Below, piece by piece: positions 1 through 11,687 of a stretch of DNA of 64,000 bases. A program made the position numbers and the translations under genes. Source of the stretch: Gnetum montanum (Eukaryota; Streptophyta; Gnetopsida; Gnetales; Gnetaceae). Each line of letters opens with the position of its first letter. Position 1 is the stretch's first letter. A model generated the notes under the pieces. The model did not search any database. It worked only from the letters and a program-made list of their open reading frames with translations, and was not told the DNA's origin. Where the stretch lies: positions 634,331 to 698,330 of the forward strand of contig MNCI01025456.1 in NCBI GenBank assembly GCA_015680685.1, written 5' to 3'.

Positions 1-584
1 AAAAAAAGGGTCAGTTTGTAAAGTGATGTTTAATTGGGGATGTGTTTTATCCCATATGTGTTAGGATTGGGATTTGGTCCTAATGTTTCCTTATAAATAG
101 AAGGCTTGGGGTAGCCTTTAAGGATGTGTTTTTGATGTAGAAGCATTGTATTGAGGTTTTACCTTGGAGACGAGAGTCTAAGATTTGAGATCTATTGAAG
201 TAATAGATTGGGTGCTTGTGAAAGTTATAAGGATGGCTTGTGTCCTTAAGATTTACGCAGAATAGAGAGCAAATCAGCATTATTGTGGAGGTAGGGTAAA
301 AAGGGCCTAAATCACGTAAATCTCTATGTTATGCTATTTTCTTTTGTTGTTTTCATTCTACTTTTATATCAAATGCTTGCTAGAGTTTACAGTAGTTTTT
401 TTTAGTGATTTACAATGTCTATTTGATCTGCTACATCATGATATTTTTTGCCTTTAACATTTTATTTAGATCTACAGTGTTCTAATAATTTCTCTAGAGC
501 TTCTATAGTGTATTTTAAGATATGATCTACTAATTATTTTATTAAAACTATCGCTTCTGATTATAACACTAAGAGGTGAAACTA
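1..584 (+). repeat. Probable Copia-type LTR remnant (R/U5 side)
   Basis: A TATA-like ctTATAAATAG lies at about 101-109. Downstream is a leader-like stretch with no reading frame longer than about 66 codons and a segment near 303-325 (cctaaatcacgtaaatctc) of the kind often seen at the end of Copia LTR R regions. No primer-binding site or coding region follows before the K LTR begins at about 585, so the element is cut off on the right, and its U3 would lie left of the window. The family assignment rests on general appearance only. Confidence 0.35.
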
Positions 585-1317
585 ACCATTGCAATAATTG
601 TCTTCCTAGTTTCAATTGTGAAGTGCAAATGTATGAGTTTTATCATTTTCTCTTTTATGAATTAAGTTGCCTAATGACCAAAAATAAAGAATAAAGTATT
701 TAATTGCTAAATTAATCTAACAATTAGCTAACACTTAACTAATCCTAATGTAAGAATTCATTCCCACTTTTTGTACACATCCTAAACATGTATAGCACTA
801 TTGGGTTACCAAACATTAAGCATTATTGGGATTACCAAGCGTTAAATGTATGCTTGAAGTGGACATAGTTATGTTTAGTGTTAAATCGATATTAATTAAT
901 TACTGAAAAAAATTAAGGTAGATTGCATGAATATTAAATGCTTAAGTAAATAATTAATCTAGTCTAAGTGCTACAAGGTTTATCAAAAAAGCTCATCTTT
1001 ATTCCCATCCATACTGAAGTACTTAGGTGCAACAATGCTCAAATAAAGATCTGTATACTCTTTGATTTCTACTGCAGGTGCTTAGAAAATATTCTAACAT
1101 TTGAGAAGAAAAAATGTAAGCAGTTTGCTACAACTATGAAAGGAATGCCATAAATGTGGTGGGTAGATACACATTTATAGGTGGAAACAGGATGTCCCAT
1201 CGATGGGTACATGTTAATGAGTCAAAGCCTATGTCGATGGGATGATGTCGATGAGATCCCCTTGACGAGGTTGCATTGACGGCATCCCGTTAATGTGGTC
1301 CAATGATTGACTCATCA
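585..1317 (-). mobile_element. LTR K, tRNA-Asp gypsy clan, truncated
   Basis: Reading leftwards from 1317 this LTR begins TGATGAGTCAATC and is colinear with the LTRs at 41160-42119 and 44987-45855. Shared segments include the core near 755-840 (cccactttttgtacacatc, then ttgggttaccaaacattaa). The U3, at about 1185-1317, holds repeated ATCGATG/TCGATGAG words, as in the LTR at 41160-42119. The LTR is lost below about 585. Its start abuts the interrupted LTR of element A at 1318, so it appears to have inserted there. Confidence 0.7.
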
Positions 1318-1591
1318 CCACACATAAACCGTATTCAAGTATAATTTACTTGAATAAAGATTCCTATCAACTACTTGACAACACACTGTAGGTGTTCACT
1401 TTATTACTAAAACTACAAAAACAAATTGCAATAATCTGGCTAAGGGTTTGAATCAAGAGTTGTGGTTTGTATGCCCAAGTGTTGGTATTTATAGGGTTGC
1501 ACAAATCCCAAGACATCACATAAACGATGACCTAGGATGAGCTATGATATCATTGATATGATATCATAATGATAAAAAATGGATTTTATCA
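1318..1591 (-). mobile_element. Element A 3' LTR, 5' part only
   Basis: It begins at 1591 (minus: TGATAAAATCC) directly after the polypurine tract. U3 carries two GATATC palindromes near 1549-1572, and a TATAAATA box lies at 1493-1486. It is clearly homologous to the plus-strand LTR at 12183-13046, sharing a CCTATAAATACCAACAC block. The homology stops at 1318 where LTR K starts, so the rest of this LTR was displaced. Confidence 0.8.
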
Positions 1592-1600
1592 TACCCCCAT
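1592..1600 (-). promoter_or_regulatory. 3' polypurine tract of element A
   Basis: The minus strand reads ATGGGGGTA immediately before the LTR start. Element H has the same bases in the same place (60713-60722), and the 25 bases upstream are also alike (a ggatgag core in both). This is the expected plus-strand DNA primer of an LTR retrotransposon. Confidence 0.85.
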
Positions 1601-1739
1601 GTTTGATCGGAAGCTCATCCTTGAGTTAAAAAAATAAGGATAGAGGCCCTTACAAAATTGAAAGGTAGACTTGATGTGACATGACTAACTATTTATATGA
1701 CTCTTGAATGCCACATTGGTGTTTTTACAAAATGAAAAA

Positions 1740-1822
1740 GTTGACAATTTGATAAGATAACAAAAAAAAGAAAAAAGAAAAAAAAAACAAAACAAAAAAA
1801 AATAAAACAAAACAAAAATTAA
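1740..1822. repeat. A-rich low-complexity tract
   Basis: About 80 bases composed almost only of A with scattered C, G and T (aaaacaaaa and aaaataaaac words). It lies between the polypurine tract and the end of ORF3 in element A. No function is inferred. Confidence 0.8.
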
Positions 1823-1999
1823 AGTAGCTTGATGTATTTCTAAGTTCTAGGTGGTGGAGGCTCTTCTATAAGCTTCTTCCCTTTATCATTAGACTTCTAA
1901 AATTGATAATATTTTAGGAGTACTTGAAGTTTCTCTCCCTCTATCCTTGGATCATGTACCTTCCATGCTAATTTTGTAGTGTTTGATGGAGTTCGTACA

Positions 2000-4750
2000 T
2001 CCTACGGGCATGGTAGTTGTGGGAACATTTTGTTTGATTTGACATGCCAAGTCACAAACCATCATTGTTCTTTCTCAAAAGCCCTCATTACCTTTCATAA
2101 ATGTTGATAGTTTGACATTTGACATGTTAGGTTTGTTGCAACATCTTTTTTCCCTTGGTAGCTTGCCTTTACAATCTCAAGTTCAAGGTTTGCAACATGT
2201 AACTTTTGCAAGGTGCCTTTTCTATATGTAAATTTCTTCTTGTACATGGCATGTACTATTGCTACATGTTCCTCAAGTTCATTCTACGGTTGTCCTACTA
2301 TTAACATGGCCAAGTTAGCATATTAGAGAGTTGCTAACCCCATGTATTTGGTTTTGTCCTCAATCTATAGATCTTTGTTTTTTATCTCAGCTTGGTGGAT
2401 GTGAGCTAAGCTATCCAAGATGGGTTGCTAATCTGGAGTCTGAGCAGTGATCAAATTGATCTTGTCCTTGCCATCTAGATTTCCTTTTCATTTATTTTCT
2501 TGGTCCTTGGAATGCCCACTTGGTCCTTCGAATGCTCTTTGAGCTTCTTATGTTGCTTGGCCTCATTTTGCCATGCACTTATCTCTATAGTTAGCTTTTT
2601 CCTAATAGCACGTACTTTTTCCATTGATATGATCCTATTCTCTCAGGCTAATCTACTCATGTCTTGGTTAACTCTAATCAATTATTCTTGTAATTGATGA
2701 ATACTCTCCTCGAGAATATTTTTTTCTTTTATATATCTATCAACCTTGTGTTTTCCATAGTAAGCTTATTATTTTCCTCTTTCAAGGTTATGAGGGCTTT
2801 GGCACATGCATATGCTTGTGCTTTAGCAACTGAGGCATTCCACACTACCTTCTATCTTTCCATATCTACATGTATATTGTGGGTAATTAGTTGCCTCACC
2901 TAATCAGTTCCAAATTGTTCAAGTTGTTTTGGGGTAATAAGTCATGCAAGATCTCTTATGTCTACTCTGAGAGTTGCTAATTTATTCTATAATCTTTGCA
3001 CCTCTTTTTCAGCATGCTCTACCCTCATTTTAGCCATCACTATCTTTCCTTTTATGGCTATCAAGTCAGATTGGACTACAGTGATATCACTGTGGATATA
3101 AAATAGATTTTGCATGACCAATCTACAGTAGTCTATCTAGGACATATTCATGTTTAGCAAGAGTCATTGAGGTATTAGCTAGCATTTGGGCATTTTTGGC
3201 TCCAGAGATATCAATTGGTAGCACAACAAGAACATTGTAGGATTCTTTAATGTGATCAGTTATTACTTCAGCTGCTCTCACTGCATCTTGGTGCTGCATA
3301 ACCATGACTATGTTACCTTCACTAGTTTCTAGCATTACTTAAAATGATGCAGCATTTCATGAAATTTGTTGTGCCTACTTTTTCTCTCATTTTATTTGCA
3401 ATGATACTTGCCCACTCATAGTGTCTATTGAAATTTTGGACCTTACCAAGCTTTCTCTAACTTTGTAAAGATTATAGTCCTCCCTTGCTTACTAATTAAT
3501 TGTATCTATGATTTAATGTAGATGGATCATTGATAGATGGTAGTCTTGTGAAGGTGGTGGAGCTTGTTGTTCTACTTTTTCTCAAACAAGTGTTCAACCA
3601 TTGGCTCTTGTTTATTTTTGTTGACTGGTAGCTAGAATGTTACTAGTAGGTGTTGGACCTAAAGCTCCGTCAATGCCTATTGGCTTCTCCAGCTGATCTT
3701 TCTCTGGTGGTACTAGTTTTGTCATCTCTACAAAGGAGGCATTCTAGGATTTCCTATTTATTTACACAACTTCCTTATTAGGAAGGGAAATGGTAGTGTT
3801 GGCTTTTTCATCTTCTACTCCTTGAATTGTCTTTGAATCTCCAGGAAGATTAGATATGCAATGTTGACATTGAACTTGTCCATCAGTATTGCACTTTCTT
3901 AGGCTATGTAGGTGAAGATTATATTAAGCCTCTTAGTTTGGAATAAGTGGTAAGTCACAATATTAAAATAAATATTCTCTTATACAATCATTTTACGATA
4001 GTCTTTATCTTCCTTACTGTAGGTCCTTTGTAGCCATAATTTCTTAGCATTTGTATTTGATCTTGTTGAGATCTCTGTCATATTGGCCCCTTCATTTAGA
4101 ATATTCAAGACCTTAGTAATTGTCCCAATGAAGAATTACATGGAGACTCCTTCAATCTTCACTATTTCATCATCCTATTTATTGTTCCAAAACTGATATA
4201 CTTCTCCTTAGTATCATTCTACATTGTTGGATAATGTTGATAACAAAGGAGACGGCTAGAGTTATTTTTGTATAGCTTCTAGGGAAAACTCCATAAATGG
4301 GCCAAATTTTAGTTCCATGATGACTATGAACAATATAGACGTATTTTGAATGAGCTGGAGGCATTTTGTAGACAACCTGAGATGTTGTCCTCATTCAAGT
4401 GCTTGTGGCACCTTTGCTTCTGCTTGTGCTGAATGCTCAGTGGTATGAGTTTGTTGGTGAATACTGAATGATTAAGCCTCCTACTTAGCATGTTCAACAT
4501 ATGGAGTCTATTCTCAAAATTAGCCTCTCCCATGATGTCTTGGTATTTTACTACCATGTTGGGAAGGTCCTTCAACAACTGGTCTATTTGAGCCCATCTA
4601 TAATCATCAAGAGTTTAAGGTTACCAAAGTGTTAAATTGGTTCTTAATGGTTCATAATCCTTCTTGTACTCTTGGTTTGATTAGGTTCTTAGCTTTTCCT
4701 ATTAGTAATGATCTTTATTATGATTGTAGAGTTGGAAAAATTTCAAAAAG
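2000..4750 (-). pseudogene. Element A third ORF (ORF3), unknown coiled-coil protein, decayed
   Basis: The product is not recognised. It lies downstream of integrase and upstream of the 3' polypurine tract. Around 4190-4130 the minus strand encodes FWNNK followed by VKIEGVS and KVLNILNEG. Element C has FWNNK, VKIKDIS and KVL at the matching place (29545-29440), so the frame is shared. The middle part, from 3335, has IVMVMQHQDAVRAAEV, matching MMQH and AAEVVVDK in C near 28620-28570. The C-terminal part (about 3060-2700) is rich in heptad-like stretches such as KMRVEHAEKEVQRL and LKEENNKLTMENTRL, typical of coiled coil. No convincing membrane segment or signal peptide is visible, which argues against a classical env. 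Many stops and frameshifts; the start codon is not identifiable. Confidence 0.65.
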
Positions 4751-6635
4751 AAACCATTAACTGTTATGCCTTTAATTATTATGACCTTAGGCACTTATCA
4801 TTTTCTCGCTCATTGTGCCCTTAGATGCTTGGTATGGTTAGTTAGGAGAATTGGTTAAGTTCCTTAGCTTAAATCTAATTAGTTATTTATGATATTCTTA
4901 TTATATTCTCATATTTATCCTTTATATTGTCTTCCAGGCATTAGGAAATTTTGGCTCAATTATCTAGATGTACACACAATAGTGGCCCCCCCTCCCCCCA
5001 TGACTAAGTTGAGCACTCTAGGATCAATAGGCTTAAGAATTTCACAAATCAGAGTTATGGTGAGGTAGATATAGCATTAGGAAGTTTGCTTTCTTGCTTT
5101 GAAATGGTAGAATGAATAATTTTCTAACTCTCATGCATATTTATACTATTTTTATGGGCATGACATTGTTGATACGACATTATAGCTGCCATGTTGTAGG
5201 TCATATGACATCGTAACTATGTCATTTCCCTTGAAAAATTTTAAATTTTTGATGGAAAAATGAGTCAATTGAATGATTTGGAAGATATAAAGACTTTCTA
5301 AAGGATCATGGATCATAGTTGATGCTTGAAATGCAAAAACTTGGTGTTCAGAATTCATAAGGATTATAAAATTTTGTGAGATGGATTGAATATTTTTAGT
5401 ATATGGATGGATTATAAAACTTTGTGAGAAGTGTTCTTTAAGTAATAAAGTATTTGGAAGGCACAAGATGATGTGAAATTGCTCATCAAGTATGAGGTAC
5501 AAAAGTTATACAAGTGGATCCTCTCCAAAGTGGGCATTAGCCCTTAGTGCTCTTATATAACCATGTCTAAAAGTATCCATAGGTACTCAAGGAGTTGAAT
5601 GTAAGACATACATGTCTAGAAAAATACACATGTTAATATAGCTAGATTGGAAAAATAACACTATATTATACAAAACTATAAAATTATTATTAAATATACT
5701 AGTGAGGTGAAATGGAATGTAGAAGGGATTACAGAAATCAGGATGTAAAGTGTCTTACCATAGGCATAATGAATCATTGTGTGTGGTTAAAGTAATGATT
5801 AGCCTTTTCGTACAAGATTCAAACAAGTCCAAACCACTTGTCTAGTGACATCACATGGTTTCATCCCCAACACTAACAACTACAAGACTACCACTATTAC
5901 AAGCAGTATTACCACTTGGCAATGTAGTTTAAGGAAGAAGTTTATTAATAGCACATTTTTTATTTTTTAGATTTTTGAGAAGTTGCCTACCTTCAAGAAT
6001 GGGTAACATGTCTTTTTAGTGACATGGTAACGAAAAACGTATTGTACTCTTACTTCCATTTTTTGTTAGAACTCAAGAAAATAATACATCTTTAGCAATA
6101 GGATAAAACTCACAATAGTAGTCCCAAAGAATCCATAAGTTCCCTTGATGTCACACCCTTTTCATTCCCACTTGGGTCTTCACTCTTCTATCCAAGCATA
6201 ATGATCATAATTTTATTTTTAGTTTTATTGTAAAAAGAATATCATTATGGCAATGGTAAGAACCTCTTATTGTTAGAAATGAGTGGATGGATAATATGGT
6301 TTCACTACATATAAAATCAATTCTTTATGATTTGATAATATAGGGCAATCTACGCCTTATTTGGACTACATCTTGCTTTATTCCTTGCATTTTATTGAAG
6401 AATTAACAAAAATATATACAAGGAAAATAATGGAAATGTATAGAAAAATTATAAAAGATAACAAGAATTGCAAATGTAGTAAGAATGAAAAATTGTAAAA
6501 AGAATTTAGAAATGTTAAAGAATAATAAATAATTAAGAAATTGAAAAATATAAAAGTATGGAAAAAATATCAAAGAATATAAAATGGTAATAAGAAAGAA
6601 AAAGATTCAGTATGGTACCTACATGTCACTTGAAA
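4750..6635 (-). other. Element A non-coding spacer between integrase and ORF3
   Basis: No coding capacity is seen. The part at about 5510-6650 is homologous to spacers in G (15355-16400), C (30740-31750) and H (58840-59790, opposite strand); a shared segment is caagtggatcctctccaaag at 5511. A G-rich run (minus strand, 4985-5001, two runs of six and seven G) lies near the ORF3 end of the spacer. The frame at 5502-5152 is 116 codons long but has no counterpart in C, so it is not called as a gene. Confidence 0.7.
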
Positions 6636-6647
6636 CACCCCCACAAC
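6636..6647 (-). promoter_or_regulatory. Internal polypurine-like tract, element A
   Basis: The minus strand reads GTTGTGGGGGTG just after the integrase C-terminus. The same motif occurs at the end of the gag/pol block in C, G and H. It resembles a 3' polypurine tract but lies about 5 kb from the LTR. Confidence 0.5.
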
Positions 6648-6739
6648 TATTATTAGAAATAGTTAACTAGAAGATCAAACAAGTAGAGGATGATTTGATG
6701 GATTGGATAGAATCCATGGTAGAATCAAGATGTTCATAA

Positions 6740-7800
6740 TAAGGATTAACATGTTGGATATTCACTAGAATGAGCTACTATGGGTTGGCTGGATGGTAAA
6801 TTTGCATGACACCAAATGGATAGGTTTCCTAAATGATGTATGGTTCTTTCCATAGGGTTTGGGACTTAGCCTTTTGTGGTACATGAGTAGGATTATAGTT
6901 TAAGACCTTATTGCTTGGTTGTATTGATACTTGACATATTCTCACATCATGCTTATGATTAGAGTACTTCTTTTGAACTACATTGCTCATAGAGGCTACA
7001 AGCCTATTTTCCTCTAAAAGGTTGAGATTTATAAATAATTTTTTTGGGCTAAGCTTAGGTCTAGGTCAAGTTTACTAGTAGTAGCTAGAGTTTGTAGCTC
7101 TGCTTGCATTGGAAGAGTAGGTAGTCTACCATAGACTAAACTCATAGGATGAATATCTGATGGAAAGTTCCCATGTAGTTCTATAGCCACACAGAGTATC
7201 ATTTAATTTAGTGCTCTTATATATCCTAAATTAACTAATTGTTCTAGTTAATATTCTTGTAATTTTTTGGTTAGTTACTTTAGCCTGACTATTTGCTTGG
7301 GGATGATATGATGTGGTCAATTTATGGATCATCCCATTAAATGTAGCACTCGTGAGGTGTATTTCATCATCTAAGATGAGCATTCTTGGTATTCTGAATC
7401 TATTTACCACATGTTTTAAGAAAAATTTAGCAGTTTTTTTTTTGCTATACAATCCTTAATTGCAACTGCTTCTATCCACTTCGTATAGTAATAAACGATC
7501 ACTATGATATAAGCTTTACTGTTTAACATCAACATAATGGGTCCCATGAAATTAATTTTGCATATATCAAATGGTTCTAACGACTATATCCATTGCATGA
7601 CCCTTCATTTCTAGCTGTTATTCCTCCATCATGTTAACATCTCTCACAAGATTGGGTGAAGTTATGTGCATCCCAGAATATAGTAGGCTAGAAGTAGCTG
7701 ATCATCATTAGCTTAAGTGTTGTCCTACTCCTTGCATAGTGACCACCACATGATCCTTTGTGTGTATCTTGTAGAAATCTCTGTTGATTGTCCTCCAGAA
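6740..7800 (-). pseudogene. Element A integrase remnant
   Basis: Integrases insert the retroelement DNA into the host chromosome. A zinc-binding H2C2 region (CGGHYARSRTT, then QSCERC) is readable at about 7770-7640. The catalytic core follows: YYYTKWIEAVA near 7490, then ILDDEIHLTSATF and YHPQANSQAKVTNQKI at 7452-7231. The C-terminal domain (NYNPTHVPQKAKS, then VNIQHVNPYYEH) ends near 6740. The core first Asp position reads Y, and the Glu expected in the QxEVTN motif is Lys, so two of the three DDE catalytic residues are lost, in addition to stops and frameshifts. Confidence 0.85.
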
Positions 7801-8129
7801 CATACCATTGTACTAATCTGTTAGCATAGATTTTATAAAGATTTCCATTTATCTCCATATATCTTTTTACTTTATGGAGGAACTATTCTCTTTATTTCCT
7901 ACTCCACTTAACAGGAAGTTCTAGCATGGTCAAGTAGGTCATGCAATTAGTAGTCCATAATTTTGCTATTGAGTTAACAATCATTGTTTTCCTTGTGAAC
8001 AAGCTTTTATTGGGAAACTAATATGATAATAGTTCTTATTAGCCCTATGGTTCTCAACTTAGCCTTGATAAGTAATTTGATACTACATTTTTTGTTCCTT
8101 TCTTGTCGATCATGGTGATGTTAAATTCT

Positions 8130-9385
8130 TATAGTATGACAAGCCATAGGATCACCCTAGGACTCATCACTAGTTTATTCATTAGGAATCTTGTTGTACT
8201 ATGATATGTATGGAAAAAATGGGATACTTGAGTAGGTAGTATCTAAATTTTTTCAATGTGTACACCATTGCCATAAGCTCCTTTTTTGTGATGGTGTAAT
8301 TAAGTTGTGCTCTGGTGATGCTTTTGCTAGCACAATGTATGTAATATGACTTCTTTTGATCATCAAGCTTGGTTAATATTGCACCTAGTGCATAATTTGA
8401 AGCATTTGTCATCATGTGGAAGGGCATAGACTAATTTAGAGCTCAAAAGATTGGTGTTTTGATTAGTTTCTATTTTAAAGTCTCAAATGACTTCTCACAT
8501 TGTTTTATCCACTGAAATGGTGCATTTTTCTTTGTTAATTCTACTAATGGTTTTGCTATTTTTGAAAAATTTTCTATAAATCTTTTGAAATATCCTATGT
8601 AGCCCTAAAATGACCTAACATATTTGATGGGTTATGGCCTTTGGGTGATGTTTTGCATTACTCTAATCTTCTCTAGATTTACCTCAATCCCCTTTTGTGA
8701 TACTTTGTATCCAAGAACAATTTCATCTTGGACCATTAGATGGCTTTTTTGCCAATTGAGCTTTAAATTGGTTTCCACACATCTTTTTCATACTTGCTTT
8801 AAATGATCCAATGCTTACTTAAATTTTAGCTCATAAGTTGAGAAATCATCAATAAACACCTCTATGACATTGCCTATTTATTTTTGATAGATGCTCAATA
8901 CTAATCTTTAAAAGGTAGTAAGTGCATTGCATAAACCAAAAGGCATTTGCTTGTATGTGAATGTTCCCCATGGACTGGTGAACATAATCTTTTCATATTC
9001 TTCTAGTACAATGAGAATCTAATTATATCCACTATATCCATCAAACAAGCTATAGTATTGATGTCCTGCTATGGTATCTAGGACTTGGTCAATATATGAT
9101 AAAGGAAAATGGTCTTTGAACATCACAGAGTTCAACAACCAAAAATTAATACATACTCTTCACTTACTAGCTTTCTTTGGAATAATGACCAAAGGTCTAA
9201 TCCATTCATTGTCTGCAATGGGATGGATGAATCCTACTTTTAATAAATTTTCCAATTCCTATTTCATCACATCTTTAAGCTTAGGATTTAGCCTTCTCTA
9301 TGGTTTACAGTATGGCTTAATAGCTAGATCTATGTATATCTAATGTTGACAAATTTGTGTATCAATGTCTATTATCTCATCGTAA
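8130..9385 (-). pseudogene. Element A reverse transcriptase and RNase H remnant
   Basis: RT copies element RNA into DNA and RNase H degrades the template. Readable minus-strand RT blocks in order are ELENLLKVGFIHPIADNEW (9260), YYSLFDGYSGYN (9060), MPFGLCNALTTF (8945) and VFIDDFS (8860). The polymerase aspartates, in FDGYSG and FxDD, are all still present. RNase H follows at 8427-8182 with TNASNYALGAIL and AQLNYTITKKELMAMVYTLK. The expected DAS Asp of RNase H reads NAS. This block order and the FxDDFS form are typical of plant Ty3/gypsy elements. Stops and frameshifts interrupt it. Confidence 0.92.
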
Positions 9386-9639
9386 GGCCATGTGAATGCT
9401 ATTGGCCATTTTTTGATGACTTTTAATAACCTCTTTTTCTACTCTTTATCTAGGTTGACATTGATGATTACTAAGTTTCTGTTATTTAGAAAGGCATATT
9501 CAAACACATCTGGTAGGACTTTTAATTCTAACAGTTTTGGATCAAACTTATCTGGGATCTCAAGTTATCCCCATTCAATATCTTCTTCTTGGCATGAATG
9601 TGTATAGGGGTGTTTTCTTATTAACTATCCCAACTTATT

Positions 9640-10280
9640 TATTTCCTTAATGTAGGTGTTTATAATCTAACTTGGTTGTTCCATGTATATTTTAGATTTT
9701 GTTTCTTCATTGGTAACCAGCCACTGGATGCCTTCTTGTTTATTGACTACCACATACAGACATCTACACACACACATTTCTTCTACACATATATTGAATG
9801 CTATGTTTCTTTCTTGTTTAATGGCCCATATTTTTAGCACAAAATTATATCCATTATCATTGTATGTGATACATGGAACTCTATGTCATTGAATAATTAT
9901 AGCTTCATCCTCCTTGGAAATTTCTAAGGACAAATCTCTAATTCCAAGCTTAGCATCCATAGTGATAAGCTAGGCTCTTCCCATCATGATAGGGAACTCT
10001 CCCTTGTATTTTTGCACATGAATGTCTAAGAAATCAACAGGATAGAACCAACCATTGATGGTAGTAATGGCATCATCTACCTATCCTATTGGAACCATGA
10101 TTGATTGATTCATAAGCTCTAATAAGATATTTCTTTTCCTTAGTGATGGAAGATTCTAGGTCTTGTACATGTCTTGTAAAATTAAGTTCACTCCTGATGT
10201 AGAATCGAGTAAAGCCTTGTATGGTTTGTGACTTGTTCTTTCAAACTATATCAAGGGACTTCCTGGATCTGTTCTTTTCT
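9640..10280 (-). pseudogene. Element A retropepsin-like protease remnant
   Basis: Minus-strand blocks include LLDSTSGVNLI (10215), MVPIG followed by GWFYPVDFLDIHVQKYKGEF (10090-10005) and PIMMGRA followed by IRDLSLEISKE (about 9990-9920). The layout, with an active-site loop, then a V-P-IG...DF strand pair and a P-I-MGRA block, is the aspartic protease of Athila-like gypsy elements and matches element C at 35600-35100. The catalytic loop reads DSTSG, where DTGAS or DSGAS is usual. Confidence 0.8.
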
Positions 10281-10574
10281 AGGGAAGTGCTCCTACCTTT
10301 ATCTAGTGTGTGACTGTTTGGGTAAGCATGATAGTAGTTAAGTTTGAAGTTGTATAAGATGGAAGCCTAGTGTTCCTTGGAGGAGTATGTGTAGATGGAG
10401 TTCTCATCCTTTTGTTGCTCAGTAGTAACTAACTAAACTACGCCCATCATTGGTGCCATTTCATAACAAATTTTAGCAAAGAAGTTGAGTAGAGGCCCTC
10501 CTTCTAGAGCTAGAAACTATAACGATGAGAAAAATTGGTGCTGGAAGATTGAGAGATCATATTCTAGAAAATAT

Positions 10575-11640
10575 GACTCATGAATCCATAGGCCTCAAAA
10601 AGGATATGAAGTACCTTGAACGGTCTTGCCAGTCACCCAAGGACATGGAAATTCTATTACTAATTTTATGTAAATGTGGATGAACCATAATAATAATAAA
10701 GAAAATAATGAAAAATGAGTTCAGAAGCATAAGATTTGAGATGAGATTAAACAAGAGAATAATATTACCAAACAAGAATAAGTCCAAATATTATATTAAA
10801 TAATGAATGTCAATGAGCATAAGAAAAAAGGGGTTTAAAATATATATTAAGCCTTTAAAGCCTAAGAAACTAATGTGTCTATTGTAGTTTGCTATGTCGA
10901 GTAAAGCCTAAGTGTGTCCTATGTAGAATCTACACTTGCTTCTCGATTTGATCTACAAATCTATGAATTCTTTCTCCTAGGATTGCTCTCAAAAAATAGC
11001 ACTATTGGTACTACAAAAATTGCTAGAATCGTCTACAAAATCTATGTGAATCTTTGCCAAGATTACTTTAAAATAGGTCCTAAATGTGATTTCAAATATG
11101 GCATTTATAGGTTCTAAATCCATAACACTTGCATCCATTATAGTTTTGAGCATTACAAATGGCTTCCTAGTCAAAGTGCAACATGTGGACTAAAAGCCCA
11201 AGTGCCATACACTGCCTCTAAACACTACCCATCATGTGGAACTACAAAATTCATTGTGTGGAACAAAGGTCCAAATCCCACACATTGACCTCATATGCTA
11301 CCTAGCATGTGTGACTGCAACATCCATCATGTGGAATAAAGGACCAAATCCCACACATTAACCTCATATCCTATCCATCATGTGCAAATAAGGTGTTCAT
11401 CATGTGAGATAAAAATGTTAAATCTCATAGTTTGTGGGTCTTTTTAGCTTCCACAAGCTAGCATGCATAGAATTTATAGCTTGTGGAACTTTCTTTAGCA
11501 TTCTACAAGCTAGAATACATGGCATTTATAGCCTATGAAGCATCCTTAACCTTCATAAACTAAGATGTATGGAATTTGTAGCTTGTGGGCTATAAATCTG
11601 ATTTTACATTGAGAAACATTTTGAAAATATTGATAGAAGG
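10575..11640 (-). repeat. 3' non-coding fragment of an E-type gag-only element
   Basis: Homologous to the stretch at 42120-43080 that follows the 3' LTR of element E. Both share a ctattacta block, repeated catgtggaa and ccacaagcta words, and a ctttatatttccacca block at their gag side (11680, 43040). It is joined to the protease end of element A at about 10570, with an LTR-start-like TCATGAATCC near 10578, so this is a separate truncated insertion. Confidence 0.65.
11225..11600. repeat. Two short tandem repeat sets
   Basis: First set: two units of roughly 80 bases (about 11230-11310 and 11318-11395) containing caaatcccacacatt, acctcatat and catcatgtg. Second set: three units of roughly 60 bases between 11435 and 11600 built on cttcacaagcta-like, atggaatttatagc and ttgtggaac words. 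A related set is present at 42790-42950 in element E, so the repeats belong to the element. Confidence 0.7.
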
Positions 11641-11687
11641 TAGCAATATAGGATTTTTTAAGGCAAATAAGGAAATTGTATCTGCCT

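Larger units (their letters stand above)
1318..10570 (-). mobile_element. Element A: Ty3/gypsy retrotransposon with a third ORF, 5' end missing
   Basis: In minus-strand order it has protease (about 10280-9640), reverse transcriptase and RNase H (9385-8130), integrase (7800-6740), a non-coding spacer (6735-4750), a long third ORF (4750-2000), a polypurine tract (1592-1600) and part of the 3' LTR (1318-1591). PR-RT-RH-INT order is Ty3/gypsy order. Gag, primer site and 5' LTR are absent: beyond about 10570 the sequence changes to a fragment of a gag-only relative. All reading frames contain stops and frameshifts, so the element is dead. Layout matches element C at 27433-36470. An extra ORF after integrase recalls Athila-type elements, but the product here does not look like their env-like protein. 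Confidence 0.85.

Noticed and set aside
5152-5502. 116-codon minus-strand frame in the spacer of A
   Set aside because: No matching frame in the homologous spacers of C, G or H.
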